Notes under the pieces: model-generated
Told to the model about the DNA's origin: nothing
What the model saw: only the letters and a program-made list of their open reading frames with translations
Databases searched by the model: none
Translations under genes and position numbers: made by a program
Shown here: positions 8,911-18,207 of the stretch, in pieces
Position numbering within the stretch: position 1 is the stretch's first letter
How the letters are laid out: every line of letters begins with the position of its first letter
Assembly (NCBI RefSeq): GCF_036663835.1
Contig: NZ_JAXOJT010000001.1
Span: forward strand, 2,170,001 to 2,234,000
Length of the DNA stretch: 64,000 bases
From: Sphingomonas sp. LT1P40
Lineage (GTDB): Bacteria; Pseudomonadota; Alphaproteobacteria; Sphingomonadales; Sphingomonadaceae
Direction of reading: 5' to 3'

Positions 8911-10400
8911 TGACCGGCCCCGTCATCCTTGCCCTCGATCAGGGGACGACGAATACCAAGGCGCTGCTGGTCGCGCCTGACGGATCGGTGCTGGCGTCGC
9001 GTTCGCGCGCGATGCAGGTCAGCTATCCGCAGCCGGGCTGGGCCGAACAATCCGCGTCCGATATTTGGGAAGCGGTCGCGGCCCTCATCGCCGAACTGGT
9101 CGCCGCCGCCCCCGATGTAACAGTCGCCGCACTAGCCATCTCGAACCAGCGCGAAACCGTCATTCTTTGGGAAACCGCCACAGGTCGCCCGCTCGCCCCC
9201 GCCGTGATCTGGCAGTGCCAGCGCTCCGCCGATCGCTGCGCCGCGCTCCGCGCCGCCGGTCATGCGGACGAAATCGCCGCGCGTTCCGGCCTCGGCATCG
9301 ACCCGCTCTTCCCCGCCGCGAAAATCGCCTGGCTGCTCGACTCGATCCCCGGCGCGCGTGACCGCGCAGCGGCGGGCGAAATCAAATGCGGCACGGTCGA
9401 TAGCTGGCTGCTGTGGAACCTCACTGGCGGCACGGTCCACGCAACCGACCACAGCAATGCCTCCCGCACGCAGCTGTTCAACCTCGACACGCTCGATTGG
9501 GACGGCGAACTCGCACGCATCTTCGATGTGCCGCTGAACATCCTGCCGCGCATCGCACCGTCCGACGGCGGTTTCGGCACCGTCGCCCCCGGCCTTACCG
9601 CATTACCCGCAGGCACCCCGGTGCAAGTGATGCTCGGCGACAGCCACGCCGCCCTGTTCGCGCACGGCATCGACGCACCGGGCCGCGCCAAGGCGACGAT
9701 CGGCACCGGCAGTTCGCTGATGGCCGCCACCGCCGCCCGCGTCCATTCCTCGCACGGCCTGTCCGGCACGATCGCCTGGAGCCGCGGCGATGGCACCGTC
9801 CAGCACGCGCTTGAAGGAAACATCTCCGTCTCCGGCCACGCCGCCGCCTTCGCCACCACACTGCTTGGTCTCGCTGACGAGGAAGCGCTGACCGCCCTCG
9901 CCACCAGCGTCGAAACCAGCGACGGCGTCGTGTTCGTCCCCGCGCTCGCCGGTCTCGGCGCACCGCACTGGCAGACGGCGGCACGCGGCACGATCTCGGG
10001 CATGACGCTCGCCACCCGCCCCGCGCATGTCGCCCGCGCTACGCTGGAGGCAATCGCACTCCAGATCGGCGACGTGCTCGACGCGATCGAGGCCGATCTG
10101 GGCATCGCCCTGCCCGAATTGTCGATCGACGGCGGCGCGGCGCGCAACCCGCTGCTCGCGCAACTGCTCGCCGATCTGCTGCGCCGAGGCATCGTCCGCC
10201 CTGCAATCGCGGAGGCCAGTGCACTCGGCGTCGCCCGGCTCGCGGCACAGGCACTCGGCATCGCTGAACCCGGCACCGGCGCATCGCCCGACCGGTTCGA
10301 GCCGCGCCTTTCAGCGGAGCGGCGTGACGCCGTCCGCGCCCGCTGGCGACACGCCGTCGCCACCGTAATCGCCAGCGCAGAGGCCACCGAAACCGGCTGA
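8910..10400 (+). CDS. FGGY-family carbohydrate kinase, candidate D-apulose kinase
   Basis: This 496-residue sugar kinase resembles glycerol kinase: LALDQGTTNTKALL (Asp10 in the phosphate loop), AISNQRETVILWE, PAVIWQCQRS, MLGDSHAALFAHG with the likely catalytic base Asp244, and IGTGSSLM. The start is the ATG at 8910, overlapping the transketolase B stop; the 27 codons before it translate to arginine-rich non-protein sequence. FGGY kinases phosphorylate polyols and ketoses such as glycerol, xylulose, ribulose, erythritol and apulose. Position downstream of both transketolase subunits and divergent from a sugar isomerase fits phosphorylation of apulose at O-4. Glycerol kinase is the main alternative on similarity alone, but no glycerol transporter or glycerol-3-phosphate dehydrogenase is nearby. 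Confidence 0.75.
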   Translation: MTGPVILALDQGTTNTKALLVAPDGSVLASRSRAMQVSYPQPGWAEQSASDIWEAVAALIAELVAAAPDVTVAALAISNQRETVILWETATGRPLAPAVIWQCQRSADRCAALRAAGHADEIAARSGLGIDPLFPAAKIAWLLDSIPGARDRAAAGEIKCGTVDSWLLWNLTGGTVHATDHSNASRTQLFNLDTLDWDGELARIFDVPLNILPRIAPSDGGFGTVAPGLTALPAGTPVQVMLGDSHAALFAHGIDAPGRAKATIGTGSSLMAATAARVHSSHGLSGTIAWSRGDGTVQHALEGNISVSGHAAAFATTLLGLADEEALTALATSVETSDGVVFVPALAGLGAPHWQTAARGTISGMTLATRPAHVARATLEAIALQIGDVLDAIEADLGIALPELSIDGGAARNPLLAQLLADLLRRGIVRPAIAEASALGVARLAAQALGIAEPGTGASPDRFEPRLSAERRDAVRARWRHAVATVIASAEATETG

Positions 10401-10502
10401 AACACACGACATCAAACGATCAAGAGGCGGCAAACGCCCGACTAAATCAGGGGCACATCAAGTGCCTCGCATAAACCTTGAACAAGGGAAGGAGTGGGGA
10501 AA

Positions 10503-13500
10503 ATGAACAACACATCACCAACTTATTCGCGCAGCATCCGTCACGGATTGTTGCTGACCGGGGCAAGCATCGTCACGCTGCTCGCCGCCACCACCGCACA
10601 GGCACAGGACGCCGCGCCGATCGCGCAGACGCCCGCCGAACAGGCCGCACAATCGGCAGAGGTCGAACAGGACGTGGTCGTCACCGGCAGCCGCATCCGC
10701 AGCCCGACCCTGACCTCGCCCTCGCCGATTCAGGTCGTCACGGCGCAGGATATCGAGAATAAGGGCGCAATCGACATTCAGGAGGTTCTCCAGCAGAACC
10801 CTGCCTTCGGTCCGCCCGGTGCCAGCCGCACGACCAGCACGTTCGGCACCGGTCCCGGTCGCGCGACGGTCGATCTGCGCGGCCTGGGTGCCTCGCGCAC
10901 GCTCGTCCTCATCGACGGTCGCCGCACGGTCGCCGGGTCGCCGGGGTCGAGCATCGTCGATCTGGCGATGATCCCCTCGTCGTTCGTTGAGCGCGTCGAT
11001 GTGCTGACCGGCGGTGCCTCCGCCGTCTATGGCTCGGACGCAATCGCCGGCGTGGTCAACTTCATCTACAAGAAGAATTTCGAAGGGTTCCGCGCCAGCA
11101 TCCAGTCCGGCATTTCGGAGCGCGGCGACGACGATAACTACTCGGCCAACGCCACCTTCGGTCGCAACTTCGCGAACGGCGACGGCAACATGATGGTGTA
11201 TGTCGGCTGGCAGCGCGAAGGCGCGATCCTCAACACGGCGCGCGAATTCTCGGCGTTTGACTATACCAGCCTCGGCACCACCCAGCGCGTCGGCACCCCC
11301 AGCGCCGCCAATCTGGTCGCCGCGCAGAATTTGTTCGTGCCGCTCTACGCGCCGTCGAACGTCGGACCCGGTGGCGTCTTCTCGATCGCCGGTGCGGGCA
11401 ACCGCATCATCAATCCGGACGGCAGCGTGCGCGCCTATGATGCGACGCGTGACGGCTTCAACCGCGCGGCATTCGGCGCGATCGCCTCGCCGGTCGAGCG
11501 CCTGACCTTTGCGGTGCGCACCAACTATGACGTCTCCGACAGCGTCAATGTGTTCTTCGAAGGAACGTATAACCGCGTCGATACCAAGGGCTATCTGGAG
11601 GCCTCGCCACTGCGCACCGACGGCGCGCTGGGTGCGTTCAACGCGCCCGGCAACGCCAATGGCTATTTCAACATCGAACACCGCGTGTTCGGCCCCGGCG
11701 GTGTGACGACGATCGTGCGCAATCCGTTCGTGTCCGACGCGGTTTACAATGCCGCCAATGACCGCACCGGCGACGGGCTGAAGGACGTCAGCTTCCTGCT
11801 GCGCACGACGATGTTCGGGGACGGCACCCGCGCCGTCACCACACAGCGCGACAATTTCCGCATCGCGCTCGGCACCGATGTCGATCTCGGCGGCGGCTGG
11901 AACCTCGACGCTTATTACAGCTATGGCTCCACCCGTTCCGACACGACGATGACTGGCCTCGCCAACCTCTACAATGTCGCCAACGCGGTTCAGGTCGTGT
12001 CCGACATCTATGACGTCAACCGCAACGGCAGCACCACCGATGCGATCTGTCTCGATGCCAATGCCCGCGCCAATGGCTGCGTGCCGTTCAATCCGTTCGG
12101 CCTCAACGCCAACGGGACGAGCAAGATCTCGCAGGAAGCGATCAACTATGTGAAGGCCAGCTATCAGGCCCACGCCTTCCAGGACATGCATGCTGCCGCA
12201 CTCAACCTCAGCGGCACCTTGTTCCAGCTTCCCGGTGGTCCGGTGCAGCTGGCGGCGGGCCTTGAATATCGTGAGGAAGCCAGCCGTGACACGTTCGATC
12301 CGCTGACCAACCAGGCGCGCAACGGCTATACTCAGGCGACCGACACGGTCGGTAGCTTCAGCGTCAAGGAGGCCTATGCTGAAGTCGTCGTACCGCTGCT
12401 GACCAATCAGCCATTCTTCCACAACCTCACGCTGCGCGGCGCGGCGCGTGTCTCCGACTATTCGACCGTCGGCACCTTCTATGCCTATAATGGCGGTGTC
12501 GAATGGTCGCCCGTGCCGGACATCCGCTTCCGCGGCGTCTACGCCCATGCCGTCCGTGCACCGAATATCGGCGAGCTGTTCGAGGCACCGCAGCAAGGGA
12601 TCATCTCGATCACTGACCCGTGTCAGGGCGTCACGCTGGCCAGCACCAGCGCCACCGCCGTCAATTGCCGCGCAGCACCGGGTGTGCTCACCAACATCCA
12701 GGCGAACGGGTCGTTCACGCTGACCGTCCCGGATCAGCAGGGCGTCGGCAGCCTGACCGCGTCGAACCCGAACATTCAGGAGGAAACCGCCACGACCTAC
12801 ACCGCCGGTGTGGTGATCAACCCGGTGTCGATCGACGCGCTGCGCGGCCTGACCTTCACCGCCGACTATTTCAACATCAAGCTGAAGGATGCGATCAGCC
12901 GCATCAGCCAGGCGACGGTGCTGAACAAATGCTACGTCCAGGGCGTCGACGAATTCTGTCAGTTCGTCACCCGTCGCTCGACCGCCAACGGTGCGTTCAG
13001 CGCCGGTTCGGTGGAACAGGTCGTCCGCGCATTGGTCAACAGCGGCGGCAGCAAGACTGAAGGCCTCGACTTCACCTTGTCCTACACCATGGAGACGTTC
13101 GGCGGCCGAGCCAATTTCCAGACATCATGGACTCATCTGCTGGCCAAGGGGAACACCCCGCTCGCGGGTGATCCTTATGACAATTCGATGGGCGAACTCG
13201 GCACACCGAAGGATGCGGCAAGCGCCAGCATCAGCTGGGACAACGACACCGTCGGCTTTACCGTCAGCGGCGAATATATCGGCAAGACCTATCTGGATTA
13301 TGAGAATTTCCAGACGCGCTACGTGCTCGCCGATGGCTCGCTGCCCGACAAGGAGCTCTTCGCGATCGACAGCATCATCTACACCGATGCCCAGGTCCGC
13401 TTCAAAGTCATGGACACGATGCAGTTCTTCGTCGGCGTGAAGAACCTGTTCGATGTCGAGCGGCCGCCGCTCTACACCGGCGTCGCCGGTAACGTGAACG

Positions 13501-13556
13501 GCAGCTTCGACCCGATCGGTCGCCGCTTCTATGCCGGTGCGCGCCTGAAGTTCTGA
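10503..13556 (+). CDS. TonB-dependent receptor (pectin-locus receptor)
   Basis: A 1017-residue outer-membrane receptor with signal peptide (GLLLTGASIVTLLAATTAQAQ). An N-terminal TonB-box-like EQDVVVTGSRIRSP precedes the plug domain (DIQEVLQQNPAFG, VDLRGLGASRTLVLIDGRR, VLTGGASAVYGSDAIAGVVNF) and a long beta-barrel that ends in the aromatic RLKF. It imports large substrates, here probably oligosaccharides, using TonB energy. The ATG at 10503 is chosen over the GTG at 10494 because the GGAAGGAG ribosome-binding site (10487-10494) is correctly spaced for it. It begins 102 bases after the kinase stop, and a hairpin terminator follows it. Its position between apiose-type catabolic genes and GH28/DUF4038 enzymes suggests a pectic oligosaccharide ligand (inference). 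Confidence 0.9.
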   Translation: MNNTSPTYSRSIRHGLLLTGASIVTLLAATTAQAQDAAPIAQTPAEQAAQSAEVEQDVVVTGSRIRSPTLTSPSPIQVVTAQDIENKGAIDIQEVLQQNPAFGPPGASRTTSTFGTGPGRATVDLRGLGASRTLVLIDGRRTVAGSPGSSIVDLAMIPSSFVERVDVLTGGASAVYGSDAIAGVVNFIYKKNFEGFRASIQSGISERGDDDNYSANATFGRNFANGDGNMMVYVGWQREGAILNTAREFSAFDYTSLGTTQRVGTPSAANLVAAQNLFVPLYAPSNVGPGGVFSIAGAGNRIINPDGSVRAYDATRDGFNRAAFGAIASPVERLTFAVRTNYDVSDSVNVFFEGTYNRVDTKGYLEASPLRTDGALGAFNAPGNANGYFNIEHRVFGPGGVTTIVRNPFVSDAVYNAANDRTGDGLKDVSFLLRTTMFGDGTRAVTTQRDNFRIALGTDVDLGGGWNLDAYYSYGSTRSDTTMTGLANLYNVANAVQVVSDIYDVNRNGSTTDAICLDANARANGCVPFNPFGLNANGTSKISQEAINYVKASYQAHAFQDMHAAALNLSGTLFQLPGGPVQLAAGLEYREEASRDTFDPLTNQARNGYTQATDTVGSFSVKEAYAEVVVPLLTNQPFFHNLTLRGAARVSDYSTVGTFYAYNGGVEWSPVPDIRFRGVYAHAVRAPNIGELFEAPQQGIISITDPCQGVTLASTSATAVNCRAAPGVLTNIQANGSFTLTVPDQQGVGSLTASNPNIQEETATTYTAGVVINPVSIDALRGLTFTADYFNIKLKDAISRISQATVLNKCYVQGVDEFCQFVTRRSTANGAFSAGSVEQVVRALVNSGGSKTEGLDFTLSYTMETFGGRANFQTSWTHLLAKGNTPLAGDPYDNSMGELGTPKDAASASISWDNDTVGFTVSGEYIGKTYLDYENFQTRYVLADGSLPDKELFAIDSIIYTDAQVRFKVMDTMQFFVGVKNLFDVERPPLYTGVAGNVNGSFDPIGRRFYAGARLKF

Positions 13557-13569
13557 TGAAGCACCCCTT

Positions 13570-13605
13570 GGCAGGGGAGGCTTCCGCTTCCCCTGCCACT
13601 CTTTT
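13570..13605 (+). terminator. Rho-independent terminator after the TonB receptor
   Basis: A 12-base stem (13570-13581 with 13586-13597, one G-T pair), a TTCC loop, then ACTCTTTT. It lies between the receptor and the MFS gene and may lower expression of the transporter and hydrolases relative to the receptor. Confidence 0.75.
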
Positions 13606-13673
13606 CCCAAGATTTCGCTGAGGCCGCAGCGCGCACATAACGGCCAGGCCATCTGATTCCGGAGAGACCGCCC

Positions 13674-14927
13674 ATGACGACCGCCGCCGCCGACCGGGAG
13701 GACTGGAAGAACACCATCCTCGCCGGACTCGCCAATTACATCGACGCCGGGTCGATCGTCGCGGGTGCGGCAGCGCTGGCCCTGTGGGTCAAGGCCTATG
13801 GTCTTTCCACGGATTTCGTCGGCCTGATCGGCGCTTTCGGCCCTAACGCCATCGCCGCAGGCATCGGCGCGCTGATCGGCGGGCGACTGTGCGACCTGTT
13901 CGGGCGCAAGCGCATCTATCAATACGACATGCTGTTCTATGCATTCGGGATGTTGTGGCTCGTCTTTGCCGTCAACGCGTGGATGATCGTGATCGGCTTC
14001 TTCCTCGTCGGCCTCGCCGTCGGTGCCGACATCCCCGCCAGCTGGTCGCTGATCGCGGAGATGGCGCCGGACAAAAAGCGCGGCAAGCACAGCGGTGTGG
14101 CACAGGTGCTGTGGTATCTCGGCCCGGTCGTCGTTCTGGTCATGTTTCTCGTGCTCGAACCGCTCGGCCTGCTCGGCGCGCGGATCGTGTTCGCGCACCT
14201 TGCCATCCTTGCGCTCGCGCTCACCTTCCTTCGCTCACGAATGCAGGAATCGCAGCGTTGGGTGGAGGCGCAGCAAAGCGGCGAAGTCGCCAAGCGCGGG
14301 CGCTGGCAGGATCTGTTCACGCGTCAGCATATTGGGTCGATGGCATTTCTGACCGGCATGTATCTATTCTGGAACCTGTGGGCCGGCACCAATGGTTTCT
14401 TCTTCCCCTATATTCTCAGCACCGTTGGTAATCAGAGCCACGCCATGTCGGTCGCGGTGCTGGCGCTCAGCTTCATCATCGGCATGGGATCGATCTTTTT
14501 CATCTTCATGAAGCTGGCGGACAAGGTGAACCAGCGGCTGTTGTTCGGCGTTTCCGCGATCATTCAGATCTTCGGCATGTCGCTGCTGGCGCTGTTCCCG
14601 CTGACGTTGCCGCTTGCAATCATCCATGTCGTGCTGATGTCGGTGGGCCAGGGGTTTGGCGCGCAATGTTTCTTTCAGCTGTGGAGTTCGGAGATGTTCC
14701 CCACCGCACTACGCGCGACCGCACAAGGCGTGATGTTCGCGGTCGTGCGGATTGCGCTCGGAATCTTCGCCTTCTTCGTGCCGTTCTTGACTGCCACCGG
14801 CTTCACCACCCTGGCATGGATCCTCGTCGGCTTCCTCACGATCAGCGGGATCATCGGCTTCATTTGGGCGCCGCGTAACGAGGGCAAGTCGCTCGAACAG
14901 CTCGACGCCGAGCGCGCGGCTGCATGA
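13674..14927 (+). CDS. MFS sugar transporter
   Basis: A 417-residue inner-membrane carrier with about 12 hydrophobic segments. It has sugar-porter-type motifs: GGRLCDLFGRKRIYQYD after helix 2, AEMAPDKKRGKHSGVAQ after helix 4, ESQRW in place of the usual PESPRW, and LWSSEMFPTALRATAQG after helix 10. It would take a monosaccharide or small saccharide across the inner membrane with protons. It follows the receptor's terminator by about 70 bases, and its stop overlaps the GH28 start (ATGA). Co-transcription with two pectin-type hydrolases and the nearby apiose-type genes suggests a pectin-derived sugar as substrate; the sequence does not identify which one. Confidence 0.85.
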   Translation: MTTAAADREDWKNTILAGLANYIDAGSIVAGAAALALWVKAYGLSTDFVGLIGAFGPNAIAAGIGALIGGRLCDLFGRKRIYQYDMLFYAFGMLWLVFAVNAWMIVIGFFLVGLAVGADIPASWSLIAEMAPDKKRGKHSGVAQVLWYLGPVVVLVMFLVLEPLGLLGARIVFAHLAILALALTFLRSRMQESQRWVEAQQSGEVAKRGRWQDLFTRQHIGSMAFLTGMYLFWNLWAGTNGFFFPYILSTVGNQSHAMSVAVLALSFIIGMGSIFFIFMKLADKVNQRLLFGVSAIIQIFGMSLLALFPLTLPLAIIHVVLMSVGQGFGAQCFFQLWSSEMFPTALRATAQGVMFAVVRIALGIFAFFVPFLTATGFTTLAWILVGFLTISGIIGFIWAPRNEGKSLEQLDAERAAA

Positions 14928-16330
14928 TTGAACGGCGAGACTTGCTGGCGGGAGGGGCAGCCTCGCTGCTTCTCGCCAGCACCCGTGCCCAAGCGAAGGT
15001 TCCCGACAGCTGGGCACCCGTCGCAGCGATCCTCGCCCGCATCCGTCCGCCCAGCTTCCCCGCGCGGACTTTCGACATTCGCCGCTTCGGTGCCGACCCC
15101 GCCAGCAAGGCGAAGACCACCGCTGCGATCCGCTCCGCCATCGGCGCCTGCGCGCGCGCGGGCGGAGGCCGCGTGCTGATCCCGGCGGGCGCCTGGCCCA
15201 GCGCCGCGATCCAGCTTGCCAGCCGGGTCGATCTCCACATCGCGGCGGGTGCCACCCTGCGGTTCTCGAACGATCCGAACGACTATCTGCCGATGGTGCT
15301 CACCCGGTTCGAGGGCGTCGAGTGCATGAACTATGCACCGATGATCTATGCCTATGGCGCGCGCGACGTTGCGATCACCGGAACCGGCACGATCGATGCG
15401 CAGGCCAGCATCGACAATTGGTGGAGCTGGCTCACCCACACCGACCGCGCGATCGTCGCCGGGCGCACCGAGGGCAAGAACCGCCTCGCCCGCCTCGCCG
15501 AACAGGGGGTTCCGCCGCAACAACGTCTGCTCGGCCCCGGCGCATACCATCGCCCGAGCTTCATTCAGCCCTATCGCTGCACCAATGTCCTGATCGACGG
15601 CCCAACGATCACCGGATCGCCAATGTGGATCGTCCACCCGGTACTGTGCCGCAACGTCACCGTCCGCAACATCGTCATCCGGTCGCTCGGCCCGAACAAT
15701 GACGGCTGCAATCCCGAATCCTGCCGCGACGTGCTGATCGAGCAATGCGACTTCTCCGCTGGCGATGATTGCATTGCTGTTAAGAGCGGTCGCAACTTCG
15801 ACGGCCGCCGAGTGAACACGCCGAGCGAGAACATCGTCGTCCAGAATTGCCGAATGCGCGACGGTCATGGCGGCGTCTCGCTCGGCAGTGAGGCGTCGGG
15901 CGGCATCCGCAATGTCTATGTCCGCAACTGCCGCATGGGCGGGTCGGACTTGGAACGCGCGCTCCGGCTCAAGAGCAACTCCCACCGTGGCGGCTATATC
16001 GACAATATCGTGTTCCGTGACATCGCCATCGACGGCGTCAACGAAGCGGTGCTGCAAGTCAGCCTCCATTATGGCGAAGGCGCCGGTGGCCGCTTCATGC
16101 CCGCGCGCGTCGGGGGCGTGCTGATGGAAAACATCACCTGTCGCGCCAGCGAATATGGCGTCGACCTGCAAGGCTATCCCGAGCTTCCGATCACCAACAT
16201 CCGCCTGCGCGACTGCACCTTTACCGGCGTGCGCAAGGGCAACCGCATTTCGCATGGCGATGCCGTCGCTGCACGCACCACCATCAATGGCCGGGCATGG
16301 ACCGGCGAGACCGACAGGAGAGTATCGTGA
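14924..16330 (+). CDS. GH28 family glycoside hydrolase (polygalacturonase-like)
   Basis: A 468-residue beta-helix protein with a Tat-like signal (ERRDLLAGGAASLLLAS). The GH28 active-site set is visible: NNDGCNPESC (Asp260), GDDCIAVKSG (Asp281/Asp282), RDGHGGVSLGSE (His315) and RLKSN (Arg348-Lys350). The family cuts galacturonan or rhamnogalacturonan by hydrolysis, or removes xylose from xylogalacturonan. The fold and residues support an exo- or endo-galacturonase, but the exact bond is not evident. Its start overlaps the MFS stop (ATGA) and its stop overlaps the next gene's GTG, so the three form one unit. An RG-II or apiogalacturonan backbone would fit the context. Confidence 0.88.
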   Translation: MIERRDLLAGGAASLLLASTRAQAKVPDSWAPVAAILARIRPPSFPARTFDIRRFGADPASKAKTTAAIRSAIGACARAGGGRVLIPAGAWPSAAIQLASRVDLHIAAGATLRFSNDPNDYLPMVLTRFEGVECMNYAPMIYAYGARDVAITGTGTIDAQASIDNWWSWLTHTDRAIVAGRTEGKNRLARLAEQGVPPQQRLLGPGAYHRPSFIQPYRCTNVLIDGPTITGSPMWIVHPVLCRNVTVRNIVIRSLGPNNDGCNPESCRDVLIEQCDFSAGDDCIAVKSGRNFDGRRVNTPSENIVVQNCRMRDGHGGVSLGSEASGGIRNVYVRNCRMGGSDLERALRLKSNSHRGGYIDNIVFRDIAIDGVNEAVLQVSLHYGEGAGGRFMPARVGGVLMENITCRASEYGVDLQGYPELPITNIRLRDCTFTGVRKGNRISHGDAVAARTTINGRAWTGETDRRVS

Positions 16331-17907
16331 GCGTATCGCGTCGCCAGATGTTGAAGAGCGGCCTGATCGCCGCTGGTGCCGCCGCCTCGCCCGTGCTGGC
16401 GCAGGACCGCGAGATCAAGCGCACCGCGCGCTGGGGCGTGCACGAACTGGTGTTCGACGGGCCATCGACCGGCAACCCGTTTGTCGATGTCCAGATCGCC
16501 GCCATCTTCAAGGGCGCGGGCAAGACCATCCTCGTGCCCGGTTTCTACGACGGCAAGGGCGTCTATCGCGTCCGCTTCAGCCCGCCGGAGATCGGCGACT
16601 GGCGCTGGGAAACCGAAAGCAGCGCGAGCGAGCTGGCGCATAAGCGCGGCCGTTTTGAATGTATCGCGCCCGCGACCGGCAATCACGGCCCGATGCGCGT
16701 CACGCAGGACGGCTATCACTTCGCTTATACCGACGGCACGCCGTACCGCCTGATCGGCACGACCTGCTACGCTTGGGCGCTCCAGTCCGACGCCAAATGC
16801 GCGCAGACACTGGAGACGCTGAAGGGCGCACCGTTCAACAAGCTGCGGATGCTGGTGACGCCGAACGTCGAATCGGTGGCGACCAACCCGTTCGTCCGCA
16901 CCGGCCCCGGCCCGCGCGACTGGGACGCGACGCGCTTCGACCCCGATTATTTCCGCCGTTACGAGGATCGCATCGTCCGCCTGGGGCAATTGGGGATCGA
17001 GGCCGACGTCATCCTGTTCCACCCCTATGACGAAAAGCGCGGCTATAACGACATGAAGCGCGCCGATGACGAGCGCTATGTCCGCTACTGCGCCGCGCGC
17101 TGGGGTGCCTATGCCCATCTCTGGTGGTCGATGGGCAATGAATATGATGCGGTGAAAACCAAGTCGATGGACGACTGGGATCATCTGTTCCAGATTCTCG
17201 TTGCCGCCGACCCGCACGACCGGCTGCGCTCGATCCATCAGATCAACACCTATTACGATCACCGCAAGCCGTGGATCACCCATGCCAGTGTCCAGAATGG
17301 CGCAGCGGTGCTCGACGACAACCGCGCCGCGATCCACCGCGAGTTCGTGCTGAAGCCGGTGGTGTTCGACGAGGTCGTTTACGAGGGCAATTCGGACAAA
17401 CGCTGGGGTCAGCTGACCGGCGAACAGATGGTCGAGCGCTTCTGGTGGGGGGTGATCGGCGGCACCTATGTCGGCCACAGCGAAACCTTCGACGCCAACC
17501 GCAACGCCGATTATTCCTGGCTGGGGCAAGGCGGCAAGCTTCAGGGGACCAGCGCCCCACGCCTCGCCTTTTTGCGCAAGATCATGGAGGACGGCCCGAT
17601 ACCTGGCATCGACCCGATCCAGCATCTGTGGGACTACCATCTCGGCGGCCAGCCCAACGAATATTATCTGAAATATTTCGGGGCGACCGCGCCAGCCGAA
17701 TGGAAAGTCGTCCTGCCCGGCCGCCGCGGCGATTCCAAGCACAGCTTCCGTGCCGACATCATCGACACCTGGAACATGACGATCACCCCGGTCGAGGGGG
17801 TGTTCCGGATGCAGCAGAGTGGCGACTATGACGTGCGCGATCCCGCCCGGCCCAGCATCGCGCTTCCTGGCAAACCGTGGATTGCGATCCGCATGGTCAA
17901 GGTCTGA
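16327..17907 (+). CDS. DUF5060/DUF4038 putative glycoside hydrolase (GH140-like apiosidase candidate)
   Basis: A 526-residue protein with a clear Tat signal (SVSRRQMLKSGLIAAGAAA). An N-terminal beta-sandwich (DUF5060-like, about residues 35-115) precedes a TIM barrel (DUF4038-like). Two glutamates are candidates for catalysis: WWSMGNEYD (Glu272, acid/base) and VVFDEVVYEGN (Glu349, nucleophile), the spacing of a retaining clan-A glycosidase. DUF4038 proteins include the GH140 apiosidase acting on rhamnogalacturonan-II. The start is a GTG overlapping the GH28 stop (GTGA), with AGGAGAG upstream. Neighbouring GH28 and apiose-type catabolism support a role in releasing apiose or apiose-linked oligosaccharides, but this assignment is inference. 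A strong terminator follows. Confidence 0.72.
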   Translation: MSVSRRQMLKSGLIAAGAAASPVLAQDREIKRTARWGVHELVFDGPSTGNPFVDVQIAAIFKGAGKTILVPGFYDGKGVYRVRFSPPEIGDWRWETESSASELAHKRGRFECIAPATGNHGPMRVTQDGYHFAYTDGTPYRLIGTTCYAWALQSDAKCAQTLETLKGAPFNKLRMLVTPNVESVATNPFVRTGPGPRDWDATRFDPDYFRRYEDRIVRLGQLGIEADVILFHPYDEKRGYNDMKRADDERYVRYCAARWGAYAHLWWSMGNEYDAVKTKSMDDWDHLFQILVAADPHDRLRSIHQINTYYDHRKPWITHASVQNGAAVLDDNRAAIHREFVLKPVVFDEVVYEGNSDKRWGQLTGEQMVERFWWGVIGGTYVGHSETFDANRNADYSWLGQGGKLQGTSAPRLAFLRKIMEDGPIPGIDPIQHLWDYHLGGQPNEYYLKYFGATAPAEWKVVLPGRRGDSKHSFRADIIDTWNMTITPVEGVFRMQQSGDYDVRDPARPSIALPGKPWIAIRMVKV

Positions 17908-17965
17908 CGCTTCGCCGCGCTTGCCGCGCGGCCCACAGAACCCCTCTCGAGGGTGGCTAGACTAT

Positions 17966-17998
17966 GGCCGCGGCGCTCCGGCGCTGCGGCCGCTTTTT
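17966..17998 (+). terminator. Rho-independent terminator after the pectin-locus operon
   Basis: An 11-base GC-rich stem (17966-17976 with 17981-17991, one G-T pair), loop TCCG, followed by GC and a five-T run at 17994-17998. It ends the MFS-GH28-DUF4038 unit. Confidence 0.85.
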
Positions 17999-18207
17999 GT
18001 CGGCCGCCGTCGCCTCGTCCGAACCGAAGCGAAACACCGTTCGTAATTTGTCATACAACGCGTTGTCAAACGGCGTTGACCAAATTGGTATAGTTGTACT
18101 ACATCCCTCGCTGACACCGGTGGCATAACCGGACGAATGGTGGGGCAATCTCCATTCGGCAACAGGTTCGAGCGGATCAATTCGCCGTAACTTTGGGGAG
18201 GAATACC
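17999..18207 (+). promoter_or_regulatory. Promoter region of second TonB receptor with TTGTCA repeats and 12-base palindrome
   Basis: The gap between the terminator and the receptor holds TTGTCA at 18048-18053 and again at 18063-18068, overlapping the perfect palindrome ACAACGCGTTGT (18055-18066). Just downstream are TTGACC (18075) and AAATTGGTATA, which resembles half of the UxuR/ExuR-type GntR operator. No copy of the LacI palindrome found elsewhere in the window is present, so this receptor probably answers to a different regulator. GGGGAGGA at 18195-18202 is the ribosome-binding site. Confidence 0.5.

Noticed and set aside
10515..12596. Long open frame (693 codons) on the minus strand inside the first TonB receptor
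   Set aside because: It is antisense to a strongly supported receptor. Its composition is Arg/Ala/Gly/Val-rich with no domain, as expected from GC-rich codon bias on the opposite strand.
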